Assembly (NCBI GenBank): GCA_001769195.1
Contig: MEOK01000004.1
Span: 248,001-312,000 of the forward strand
DNA length: 64,000 nt
Origin: Bacteroidetes bacterium GWF2_40_14
GTDB lineage: Bacteria > Bacteroidota > Bacteroidia > Bacteroidales > UBA932
Direction: 5' to 3'
Positions within the stretch are counted from its first letter, which is position 1, and each line of letters begins with the position of its first letter. The position numbers and the translations under genes were made by a program. Positions 34,863 through 43,563 of the stretch are shown one piece after another. The notes beneath the pieces are model-generated. The model did no database searches, was not told where the DNA came from, and worked only from the letters and a program-made list of their open reading frames with translations.

Positions 34863-36802
34863 TTTATTGTTGCTCCTTTTTCTGTAAATGAGAATTTGGG
34901 ATCGACCTCGCTTATTGCTCCCTCTTTGTCTTTTATTGTCCATTTTGTTCTATTAAGGATCTCCCATATTTTATCGTCGTTGAGAGCATCTTTAGAATAG
35001 GTAATCCTGAAGGCATATTCCTCCTTGTCATTAATGACTGTTTCTAAGGATAATATTCCTTCTATTTGAGAAAGATGATTTGAAAGATATGGCAAATTTC
35101 TGGTTATAAGTGGTTTGTCAAGGTCGGGATAAATTAATTCATAAATAGCCTCGTTCTTTCCACCCCATTTCTCTATATTCTTTTTATAGGGGACATTGAA
35201 TCTGGTAAGTTGTCTTTCGAGAAATTCTCTGCGAGTAACAGTATCTATCTGATCCTCCAGCTTAATATACTCAAAATCTACTTTAACTGTATTTATACCA
35301 CCGCCATGAACAGGCATATTAAGTTCTTTAAGTTCAACCATAGATTTCAGGAAATCTTCGTCAACCGGCTCGTTCATATCCATATATAACCTTATAATAA
35401 GAGGGCATGCATATTCTGATTCAAGACCGTAGTAACCCTTTTTTGCAAGACGGATCTGGATTCCAAGATAATTGGGATCCATCTTGTCGTACATTTTTTC
35501 TGTACGTATTGTTATTACTTTAATCTGTTGAGCTTCTACAGGAGGTGTTGCTATTTTGAATTTTGCTGGAGTGTATATACTTTCCTGTATTTTCTCCGGT
35601 GTTGTTTCGGAAGGGATATAATAAATATTTACCTTACTGTGTTTTACATATGTTGACACACCATATACACCGGGAATCTTCTGAAGTTGTGCTGAGAAAG
35701 CTTTTGAACTGCCGTAGCATTTTACAGAACGTAACCCTTCTACAGTTAATATCTGCAATTGTTCGTGTTTTGTCTCATCTCCCCATTTCTCGTCAATTGT
35801 TGGAAGCTCCCATACTGAACCAAGCAGAAGAGCCGCGGCAAAAAGCGTTATTGTAAGAATTGCAGGTATCCATCTAAACCCTTTTTTATTATTGAAAGAA
35901 AGAGCATTCTTGTTGCAAGAAGATATACACTCTCCACAAAGAGTACAATCCACATTCTTTACACTATCTGTTTTATCTACATTTATTCCATAAGGACATT
36001 TTTTTGCACAAAGACCACAATCATTACAAGCCTCTTTTGATCTGGTAATTCTCAGTAATGGGAAAATTTTAGGTTCTTTGTAGAATATCTCGCTCAGATA
36101 ACCTATCAGTGATGCGGCAGCCAGCAGATAGATCCACGAAACGGAGAGTCCGCTTAAATTGATAGCCGCAAAAATTCCTATAAGAACAGTAAAAGTTATT
36201 GCATATTTGAAGATATTGCTTAATCCTCCTAGTGGACAAATGTACTTGCACCAGAACATCTTTATGAAGAAGTTACCAAAAACAAAAACAGCAATAGCCA
36301 ATATTGCCATCCACATGGTAAGTTCTCCCTGGAACCCTGTGGCAGCTGCATAATAGGGATCGAAATTCTTGCAGAATAATTCGGAATCAGTAATGGTATA
36401 ATAGAATATAATAAAAAGAAGAATGTATTTGAAACTTCTCAGAGCCTTATCTAGGTATGATCCACTCTGTATAACTACCTCTTTTACCTTAACTTTTGCG
36501 CGAAGTTTTGCAAGATATTCACTTCCCCATCCTAATGGACAGAGATAGCCGCAAAAAAGTTTGCTGAAAAGGATAACGGCAATTGCAAGTACAATACCCA
36601 TCATAATCTGGGTCATGGTCATGCTGCAGGCCATAGAACCTGCTACCAGGTATGTGCCTAAGGTTTCAAGTCCTCCCAGGGGACAATAGGCTTCAGGATC
36701 TGCTGTCTGGTTTCCAAAGATTTTCGTAAGGAAAATGATAATTGCAAGAAGAGTTCCCCACTGCAATATGTGACGGAACCAATTTTTCTGTAATTTTTTC
36801 AT
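34859..36802 (-). CDS. NapH/CcoG-like membrane ferredoxin fused to an HMA-like domain and an unknown domain
   Basis: A 647-aa protein. About 1-240: TM helices with Cys motifs 'AYCPLGG', 'CGYLCPLGW' and 'CKYICPLGG', as in NapH/RdxA-type proteins. About 258-300: two [4Fe-4S] ferredoxin motifs, 'CNDCGLCAKKCPYG' and 'CTLCGECISSC'. One TM follows near 310-330. About 352-415: an HMA-like fold, 'VEGLRSVKCYGSSKAF...IPGVYGVSTYV', with one Cys instead of CxxC. About 425-647: a domain shared with the next gene. It probably moves electrons across the inner membrane to the periplasmic domains. No partner reductase is adjacent. First gene of a leftward unit with the paralogue, S46 and M16. Confidence 0.85.
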   Translation of the reverse strand: MKKLQKNWFRHILQWGTLLAIIIFLTKIFGNQTADPEAYCPLGGLETLGTYLVAGSMACSMTMTQIMMGIVLAIAVILFSKLFCGYLCPLGWGSEYLAKLRAKVKVKEVVIQSGSYLDKALRSFKYILLFIIFYYTITDSELFCKNFDPYYAAATGFQGELTMWMAILAIAVFVFGNFFIKMFWCKYICPLGGLSNIFKYAITFTVLIGIFAAINLSGLSVSWIYLLAAASLIGYLSEIFYKEPKIFPLLRITRSKEACNDCGLCAKKCPYGINVDKTDSVKNVDCTLCGECISSCNKNALSFNNKKGFRWIPAILTITLFAAALLLGSVWELPTIDEKWGDETKHEQLQILTVEGLRSVKCYGSSKAFSAQLQKIPGVYGVSTYVKHSKVNIYYIPSETTPEKIQESIYTPAKFKIATPPVEAQQIKVITIRTEKMYDKMDPNYLGIQIRLAKKGYYGLESEYACPLIIRLYMDMNEPVDEDFLKSMVELKELNMPVHGGGINTVKVDFEYIKLEDQIDTVTRREFLERQLTRFNVPYKKNIEKWGGKNEAIYELIYPDLDKPLITRNLPYLSNHLSQIEGILSLETVINDKEEYAFRITYSKDALNDDKIWEILNRTKWTIKDKEGAISEVDPKFSFTEKGATIK

Positions 36803-36966
36803 TAAATTATTAGGGTTTTATAATAAAGTGTAAGTAAATTTCATGCAATCAACCAGTGTTGGACTAACGAATGAGAGATTAGTTTAAAGTTAGAACGATT
36901 AATTATAATTTATCGATTTATTTTAACAATTTCGTATATAAATCAACGTTTAGAACCAAAATTAAT

Positions 36967-36974
36967 TACTTTTG
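36967..36974 (+). promoter_or_regulatory. -7 element immediately upstream of the second M16 gene
   Basis: TACTTTTG matches TAnnTTTG only 5 nt before ATG 36980. If used, the transcript would start at or next to the ATG, giving a leaderless mRNA. No TTTG at the usual spacing was seen. Confidence 0.35.
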
Positions 36975-36979
36975 CCATC

Positions 36980-39784
36980 ATGAAAAAATTATTTTTATCT
37001 TTTTTTGTACTGGTTTTACCGTTAATTTGCATTGCGCAGGTAACAGATTTAAACCAAAAACTACCGACAGATAAGTCTGTTAGAGTTGGTAAGCTCAGCA
37101 ATGGAATGAGCTATTTTATAAAGCAATATTCAAACCCTAAAGAGAGGGGTGAATTCTACATTGTACATAATGTTGGAGCAATGCAGGAGGAGGATAATCA
37201 GAACGGCCTTGCTCACTTTCTCGAGCATATGGCATTCAACGGAACAAAGAACTTTCCCGGAAAGAGCATGCTTAATTATCTTGGGAGCATAGGAGTAAGG
37301 TTCGGATACAATGTAAACGCCTACACGTCTAAAGAGAGAACGGTATACAATATTTCAAATGTTCCTCTGATAAGAGAATCAATAACCGACTCCGTTTTGC
37401 TCGCTCTGCATGACTGGTCGTATTATATATCATGTCTGCCGGAAGAAATTGAAGCTGAAAGAGGGGTAATTCGTGAAGAGTGGAGACTTGGCGACAATTC
37501 AAGAAGCAGAATGATGAGGAAGGCAAGTGAATTTCAGTATAAAGGGTCCAAATATCCTGAGAGGACCGTGATAGGTCTTCCTGAAGTGATCAACAATTTT
37601 GTCCCTGCCACTCTTGTGAATTTCTACCATAAGTGGTATCGGCCCGATATGCAGGCAATTGTACTGATTGGCGATTTTGATGTGGACCAGATGGAGAAAA
37701 AGGTGATTAGTACCTTCTCGTCAATTCCAAAAACAGAAAATCCTACGCCAAAAATTTTATATTCTGTACCGGACAACAAAGAACCGATCGTTGGAATAAT
37801 AAGCGATCCTGAAACAAAGGCCAGCGCTGTTAAACTAATATTTAAACTTCAGGGGCCGGATGCGGAGCAGAAACTTACGTTAGTGCCAATTTACAACTCA
37901 GTTGCCGGACAGCTCATTACTGATATGGTTCAGTCAAAACTTGATGCAGCAAAGGATGGTCCGAATCCTCCTTTTAAAACTACTGCGGCAGTTTTATCGC
38001 CAGGTAGTGCGAACCTGACCTTTCTACAAATGACATTTTCTCCGTTGAACGACGATTACATGCTGGCTCTTAATGGAGTACTGACAGAGATAGAGCGTGT
38101 GAAAAAATTTGGCTTTACTCAAAGAGAACTGGATATAGCCAAAGCAGGAGCAGCAAAAAAACTGGAAGCCGATATTAGCAAGTTGAGCAAAAGAAAGAAC
38201 GAGGATTTTGTATCTCCGGTTATTGAACATTTTACCAGGGGCGAGGCTCTCACTCCAGAAGAATACAAAAAAGACAAGGAACGCGAAATATTGCAATCTA
38301 TTACAATAGAAGAAATTAATCGGAATATTTCCAGGTTTTTGACAGATAATAACAGAATTGTTCTGGTTTCTTGTCCGGAAAAGGACCGCGATAAAATCCC
38401 GGACGAAAAGGTAATTGCTGAGGCAGTTGTGAATGCCGGTCAAATTGATGTAAGGCCATATGAAAATAATTTAGACAAAAAAAGTCTTGCCCCTGACCTT
38501 AAATTGACCGGATCACCCATTGTTACCCAAAAAGACTGGACAAAATACGGATTCAAAGAGTGGACGCTTAAGAACGGGGTTAAGATATTTTGGTACAGGA
38601 ATAGTGAGCCGGACTCAAGAATGACCATTCAGGCATACAGCAAGGGAGGTATTGTCTATGTTAAGGAGGTTGAGATAGCGTCAGCAAAACTTCTGGAATA
38701 TGCATTGAGGACTAAAGGGCTGGCTAACCTTAATGACAAGGAACTTAAACTCTACCTGTCCGAGAAAGATGCTTATCTGTCAACTTCTCTAAGTCTCAAC
38801 TCAGAGTCGGTAAGCGGATATTCGTCGCTTAAGGATACTGAAACCTTGTTTAAATTGCTATATCTGAACTTTGTCTCACCGAGATTTGATGTGGAAAATT
38901 TCACAAAGATGATTGACCGTCAGAAAGAGCTTATGGCAAAAAGTGCAGACTCAAAAATAAGTATTTTCAGAGACAGTGTCACAAACATCAAGTATCAAAA
39001 CAACCCTTACATGAGACCGCTGAAAGTATCTGATTTAGATAAAGCAAACTTAGAATCGGTTAAGAAGGTCTATTTTGAAAGGTTTGCAAACGCTAATGAC
39101 TTTACTTTTTTTATAATGGGTCCGCAAACGGATGAACAGATAAAGCCATTGATAGAAAAATTCATCGGCTCTTTGCCTGTAGGCAAGAATATGGAAAACT
39201 ATAAGGAGAGTGTCTATATTCAAAAGGGTGTCAAAGAACTGAGATATTACGACAATGAGATGCTGACACCAAAATCACAGATAACAGTGAATTACAACGG
39301 CACAATGGCTTACAACCAGAAAAACATACTGACGCTTTACTTTTTAAAGTATGTTCTGTCTGACAGATACATGAAATCTATAAGAGAGGAGAAGGGTGGA
39401 GCTTACTATGTGAGTGTCTCTGCAGATCTCATAGCTAACCCTAAAAACAGGGTTGAGCTCTCAGTAGAATTTGAGACTGACCCTAAACTAAGGGATGAAC
39501 TTATAGGGATTGTCCAGAAAGAGATAGACGACCTGGTTGCAAACGGGCCCAAGGCATCTGAAATAAAAGATGCAGTTCTGTATGTAAAGAAAAATCATAA
39601 GGACAGAGAGAAGAACAGTGACTACTGGTACGGACGATTTAAAAGCTTAATTCTTGATGGAACAGATATCTATGATGGAGAAGAAGAGGGAATAGACAAG
39701 GTTTCTACAAGTGATATACAAAAACTTGCAAAAGAACTATTTAGTCAGGGTAACAAACTGACTTTTATATACGGGACTAAATAA
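36980..39784 (+). CDS. M16-family zinc metallopeptidase (second copy)
   Basis: A 934-aa secreted protein (signal about 1-20, CIAQ) with HFLEH at 79-83 and 'PEEIEAERGVIREEWRLGDN' supplying the third zinc ligand. The inactive second half includes 'LKNGVKIFWYRNSEPDSRMTI' and 'REEKGGAYYVSVSADL'. It is clearly paralogous to the copy at 29018-31876 but diverged through most of its length, so the duplication is old. It is divergent from the ferredoxin fusion gene and followed after 19 nt by an S46 gene, repeating the M16/S46 association in opposite gene order (here M16 first). Confidence 0.92.
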   Translation: MKKLFLSFFVLVLPLICIAQVTDLNQKLPTDKSVRVGKLSNGMSYFIKQYSNPKERGEFYIVHNVGAMQEEDNQNGLAHFLEHMAFNGTKNFPGKSMLNYLGSIGVRFGYNVNAYTSKERTVYNISNVPLIRESITDSVLLALHDWSYYISCLPEEIEAERGVIREEWRLGDNSRSRMMRKASEFQYKGSKYPERTVIGLPEVINNFVPATLVNFYHKWYRPDMQAIVLIGDFDVDQMEKKVISTFSSIPKTENPTPKILYSVPDNKEPIVGIISDPETKASAVKLIFKLQGPDAEQKLTLVPIYNSVAGQLITDMVQSKLDAAKDGPNPPFKTTAAVLSPGSANLTFLQMTFSPLNDDYMLALNGVLTEIERVKKFGFTQRELDIAKAGAAKKLEADISKLSKRKNEDFVSPVIEHFTRGEALTPEEYKKDKEREILQSITIEEINRNISRFLTDNNRIVLVSCPEKDRDKIPDEKVIAEAVVNAGQIDVRPYENNLDKKSLAPDLKLTGSPIVTQKDWTKYGFKEWTLKNGVKIFWYRNSEPDSRMTIQAYSKGGIVYVKEVEIASAKLLEYALRTKGLANLNDKELKLYLSEKDAYLSTSLSLNSESVSGYSSLKDTETLFKLLYLNFVSPRFDVENFTKMIDRQKELMAKSADSKISIFRDSVTNIKYQNNPYMRPLKVSDLDKANLESVKKVYFERFANANDFTFFIMGPQTDEQIKPLIEKFIGSLPVGKNMENYKESVYIQKGVKELRYYDNEMLTPKSQITVNYNGTMAYNQKNILTLYFLKYVLSDRYMKSIREEKGGAYYVSVSADLIANPKNRVELSVEFETDPKLRDELIGIVQKEIDDLVANGPKASEIKDAVLYVKKNHKDREKNSDYWYGRFKSLILDGTDIYDGEEEGIDKVSTSDIQKLAKELFSQGNKLTFIYGTK

Positions 39785-39803
39785 TTAATATATAAACAGA
39801 TAC

Positions 39804-41984
39804 ATGAAAAAGAGAATTATTACTCTGGTTTTGACTTTTTTTATACTTACCCCATTTGCTATTGCAGACGAGGGGATGTGGCTTGTAAATCTGCTTGATA
39901 AGCAGCTGTATGGCCAGATGAAAAGCAAAGGTCTTAAATTGAAGGCCAACGAAATTTACAACGAGGAGGGTGGAGCACTTAGCGATGCTATCGTAGCTAT
40001 TGACGGCGGGAGCTGCAGTGGAAGCATAATCTCTCCGGAAGGGCTGATGATTACTAACCACCACTGTGCATACGGCGATGTACACTCTCTCAGTACTGCA
40101 ACAAAAAACTATCTTGAAGATGGTTTCTGGGCCATGAAAAGAGACCAGGAGGTTAGCATTAAGGGGAAGACAGTCACCTTTTTAAGAAGGGTGATTGATA
40201 TTACAGATGAGGTTGTCAAAGTGATTGACTCTCTTGACAAGGCTGGTCCACGAGGCCTGTTCTTTATGAATAAGGTCTCTGCAGTTTTTGAAAAACGTTA
40301 TGAGGCAATTCCTTACGAAAAGTCTCTGGAGTCTATGTGGAGAGGTAGCAAATACTATCTTTACTTCTATGAAACTTACAAAGATATCAGACTGGTAGGT
40401 GCACCTCCTGTATCTGTCGGAGCCTTTGGCGGTGAAACCGACAACTGGGGCTGGCCTCAGCACAAGGGCGATTTTGCCATGTACCGCGTTTATGCATCAA
40501 AGGATGGCAAGCCTGCTGAATATTCAAAGGATAATGTTCCGTTGCAGGCAAAAAGATTTCTTAAAGTATCGGCACAGGGTGTGAAAAAGGATGGTTTCAC
40601 TATGGTTCTTGGATACCCTGGCAGGACAAACAGATACATGTCTTCTTATGAGCTTACAGAAAAGTTCGAGATTCTGAACCCGGTTGCAAGTGGCGTCAGA
40701 AGGGCCAAGCTTGACGTGTGGAAAAAGTACATGGATGCCTCTCCGGCAATAAGGCTTAAATATTCCGACAAATATTTTGGAGTAAGCAACTATACAGATT
40801 ATGCAAAATGGGAAAATATCTGTCTTGAACGCTATAAGGTTGTTGATGAACTGACTGCTGTAGAAAAACAACTGGACGAGTGGATAAAGTCCGACAACTC
40901 AAGAAATGAAAAATACGGCAATGTACTGGCCAATTTAAAGAAGGGTTATGAGATAAGTGCAGGAATTGTGAAGATAAGAGAGTATTTCCGCGAATCAATG
41001 GTAAGAGGAGCAGAGCTAGTCGCTCTGGGACAGAGATTCAACGCTCTTGTAAACACTCTGGAGAGAGCTAAAAAAGACAGCATGAGTATCTCTGACAAAG
41101 AGATTGATGTTTTTGTGACACAGAATGCCATGCCTGCTTTCAGAAGCATAGATGTTGCTGCAGACAGGGAGCTATTCAAAGTGATGCTTAAATATTTTAC
41201 AACTGAAGTTCCGGAGAAATATTACGACAAGGGTTTTGCAGACCTGCTCCACTCATTCAACGGCGATGTTGTAAAGCTTGCAGATTATGTATATGACAAC
41301 AGTATTCTTACAGATTCAACCAGAATGGTCAACTTCTTCAACAAGAAGAGACCGGTAAAGGATATTCTGAGCGATCCTGTAACCATTATTGTAAAGACAA
41401 CCGGAATCAGACCATACAACAGTACAGAGGATGCTATCATGAAAAACGCAAACATAGACCTGGGCAAAGAGCGCTCAAGCTTTGTAAGGGCACTGTATGA
41501 AATGAAGAAGGACAAGGGAGTGGTTATGTATCCCGATGCAAACTCTACTATGCGCCTTACTTTTGGCGAGGTAGGTCCGATAGAACCAGCAGATGGTATT
41601 TACTACCACTACCAGACAACAACAAAAGGGCTGGAAGAGAAGTACAATCCCAAAAATTACGAGTTCAACATGAAACCTGATATGAGGTCCCTTTTAAAGA
41701 GTGGCGATTGGGGTAAATGGGGCCAAAACGGAAAATTATATGTTAATTTCTTGTCTGACAACGATATCACAGGAGGAAACTCAGGCAGTGCCGTTATGAA
41801 TGGTAAAGGAGAGCTTATAGGACTTGCTTTTGACGGAAACAGAGAATCAATGTCCGGCGATGTTTACTTCAAGGAGGGCTATTGCAAATCAGTTTGCGTA
41901 GACATCAGGTATGTCCTTTGGGTAATCGACAAATATGCCGGAGCGAACCACCTGATTGACGAAATGACCATTACCACCAAATAA
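39804..41984 (+). CDS. S46-family dipeptidyl-peptidase, DPP7-type (second copy)
   Basis: A 726-aa protein with a signal peptide (1-21, AIAD), 'DEGMWLVNLLDKQL', catalytic His in 'TNHHCAYGD', and Ser in 'GGNSGSAV'. Gly678 in 'LAFDGN' is the position equivalent to DPP7 Gly673, so cleavage after hydrophobic residues is predicted, as for the first copy. The two differ enough across the helical domain to have different P1/P2 preferences. The stop codon is the first base-paired part of a long palindrome shared with the convergent SusD gene. Confidence 0.93.
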   Translation: MKKRIITLVLTFFILTPFAIADEGMWLVNLLDKQLYGQMKSKGLKLKANEIYNEEGGALSDAIVAIDGGSCSGSIISPEGLMITNHHCAYGDVHSLSTATKNYLEDGFWAMKRDQEVSIKGKTVTFLRRVIDITDEVVKVIDSLDKAGPRGLFFMNKVSAVFEKRYEAIPYEKSLESMWRGSKYYLYFYETYKDIRLVGAPPVSVGAFGGETDNWGWPQHKGDFAMYRVYASKDGKPAEYSKDNVPLQAKRFLKVSAQGVKKDGFTMVLGYPGRTNRYMSSYELTEKFEILNPVASGVRRAKLDVWKKYMDASPAIRLKYSDKYFGVSNYTDYAKWENICLERYKVVDELTAVEKQLDEWIKSDNSRNEKYGNVLANLKKGYEISAGIVKIREYFRESMVRGAELVALGQRFNALVNTLERAKKDSMSISDKEIDVFVTQNAMPAFRSIDVAADRELFKVMLKYFTTEVPEKYYDKGFADLLHSFNGDVVKLADYVYDNSILTDSTRMVNFFNKKRPVKDILSDPVTIIVKTTGIRPYNSTEDAIMKNANIDLGKERSSFVRALYEMKKDKGVVMYPDANSTMRLTFGEVGPIEPADGIYYHYQTTTKGLEEKYNPKNYEFNMKPDMRSLLKSGDWGKWGQNGKLYVNFLSDNDITGGNSGSAVMNGKGELIGLAFDGNRESMSGDVYFKEGYCKSVCVDIRYVLWVIDKYAGANHLIDEMTITTK

Positions 41985-42115
41985 AACTGCGCCGCAATAT
42001 GTGGTAACTATAAGATTATCTGTGAATTAAAAAATGCGAAATTTTATAACAAAAATTTCGCATTTTTTAATTCATTTACATACAGATAAATATTACAAAT
42101 TGCGGCGGAGTTTTA
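41982..42115. terminator. 134-bp nested palindrome joining two convergent stop codons
   Basis: The outer arms TAAAACTGCGCCGCAAT (41982-41998) and ATTGCGGCGGAGTTTTA (42099-42115) differ at one position and contain both stop codons. Inner arms 42023-42045 and 42052-42074 are perfect 23-bp complements around a 6-nt loop. TTATCTGT/ACAGATAA lies between. The core has A- and T-runs on both sides and would terminate transcription in both directions. Confidence 0.8.
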
Positions 42116-43552
42116 CTTGTAGTTCTGCGGAAGCAGATTTGGATTAACATTTACCGCATTTGCCGGCAGAGGGAAAATCCATAGTTTTGAATCTGGTTTT
42201 AGTTCATAAGTTTTCCCACCAATTGTTTTTGAAAGAGTCTGTTTGTAATCATCTAACTGGTTCCATCTTTTTTTGTTGATGAAATTGTGGCAGGTGTACA
42301 GATTTTCTCCATGAGCAGTCTGTTTTAATCTGAATATTGCATCTGCCTTATTATTTACCACTCCCTTAAGCGGAGCATATAATGATGGATCAATTCTGTT
42401 AATCCGTATTGCGTCCAAAGCCTCCATTGCTGCAGAAAAATTGTTTTTATTAATTTCTACCTCTGCAACAATAAGGTACATTTGAGTAGTTTTTATCCCG
42501 CCGCCATTCCATCCAGATTTGACATCAAATGTAAGTGTATAATTAAGTCCTAACAGGATATTACCCAGTCCCATTACATAGTCGTACATCATACGGTCAG
42601 ATGTCATCTTATCACGACTTGCATGTCCCGGTTCAAATGCATTCCAGGCTTCAGTTGTTATGGCGTTCATCAATTCAGTTCCAAAAGTTGTGAAGAGGTC
42701 CTCTTCACATTTTAAAAGAGGACGAAAAACAACATCGTATGTATTTCCCAGTATGTTTCCTTTATAGACTGTAAGCATTTGATTATAATTGTTTACAACA
42801 CCGTTAATTGCAAGTGCCTGCTTTGCAGCATCCGAAGCCTCATTAAATTTTTGCATACTTATCAATGCTAGGGCTTTTACTGCAAATGCACATGGTTTGC
42901 TCATACGCATACGGTTAACTGCTGCAACAGGTAAAGCATTAAGCTGGATTGCCTTGTCAACATCTGCAATAATATTATCATAAACCTCCTTAACAGTTGC
43001 TTTTTTTAATAGAATGCTTATATCCCAGTCTTCTTTTAAATAAGGAATTGCAGGATCAGTGGCTGATGTTGCCGGGTTGTATGCTTTAGCAAATTTATTT
43101 ACCAATATATAATGGTAATAAGCACGGAGTATTAATGCTTCGCATTTTAGCTGATTTTTTACAGATTCGGGACCTGTAGCTTCGTCAATCCTTGAAAGAA
43201 TTGCGTTAGAAACTTGTCCAATATTTAGGTATCCAGTCTCATAGGTGTAATCATAAGCAGTCAGTTCGGCCATTTTTTCTATGTTTGCCTCATCCCATGA
43301 GTAGATAATAGCCGGTCGGGTCTTATTGGGATTACTTAGAAGAGTAGGTATATTTTGAAATGTTCTTATAACATCACCGGACATCCAACGCATATCATCG
43401 TCGTACATAGTAAATATTTTATTGAGAAGCATCTCAAGCTGATCGGTAGTTGTAAGTAAATTTTTCCCTTTAGGTTCAATATCAGTGAATTTAGAGCATG
43501 AGCCTGTAAGTAGAATTACTCCAATTAGGAGGCAGTATATAACTTTTTTCAT
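42113..43552 (-). CDS. SusD/RagB-family lipoprotein (second locus)
   Basis: A 479-aa lipoprotein (Cys19, LLTGSCSK). The N-terminus 'FTDIEPKGKNLLTTTDQLEMLLNKIF' fits the SusD-like SusD_3/RagB group. TPR-like helices ('CEALILRAYYHYILVNKFAKAYNP') and a C-terminal 'LWIFPLPANAVNVNPNLLPQNY' complete it. It is the last gene of the ECF sigma - FecR - SusC - SusD unit and starts 11 nt after SusC. The substrate is unknown. No hydrolase is in the operon; the surrounding peptidases make peptide uptake conceivable, but that is inference. Confidence 0.92.
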   Translation of the reverse strand: MKKVIYCLLIGVILLTGSCSKFTDIEPKGKNLLTTTDQLEMLLNKIFTMYDDDMRWMSGDVIRTFQNIPTLLSNPNKTRPAIIYSWDEANIEKMAELTAYDYTYETGYLNIGQVSNAILSRIDEATGPESVKNQLKCEALILRAYYHYILVNKFAKAYNPATSATDPAIPYLKEDWDISILLKKATVKEVYDNIIADVDKAIQLNALPVAAVNRMRMSKPCAFAVKALALISMQKFNEASDAAKQALAINGVVNNYNQMLTVYKGNILGNTYDVVFRPLLKCEEDLFTTFGTELMNAITTEAWNAFEPGHASRDKMTSDRMMYDYVMGLGNILLGLNYTLTFDVKSGWNGGGIKTTQMYLIVAEVEINKNNFSAAMEALDAIRINRIDPSLYAPLKGVVNNKADAIFRLKQTAHGENLYTCHNFINKKRWNQLDDYKQTLSKTIGGKTYELKPDSKLWIFPLPANAVNVNPNLLPQNYK

Positions 43553-43563
43553 TTTTTGTTTTT

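Noticed and set aside
34863-34943. Longer start for the single-domain paralogue
   Set aside because: It lies within the upstream gene, and the ATGA overlap plus signal peptide point to 34862.
40045-40070. Match of ATTACTAACCA in the second S46 gene to the leader RNA near 10299
   Set aside because: Only about 11 nt agree, inside a conserved ITNHHC coding motif; chance resemblance is likely.
42023-42074. MITE or insertion element at the long palindrome
   Set aside because: No target-site duplication is visible and the arms include the stop codons, so a terminator is the simpler reading.
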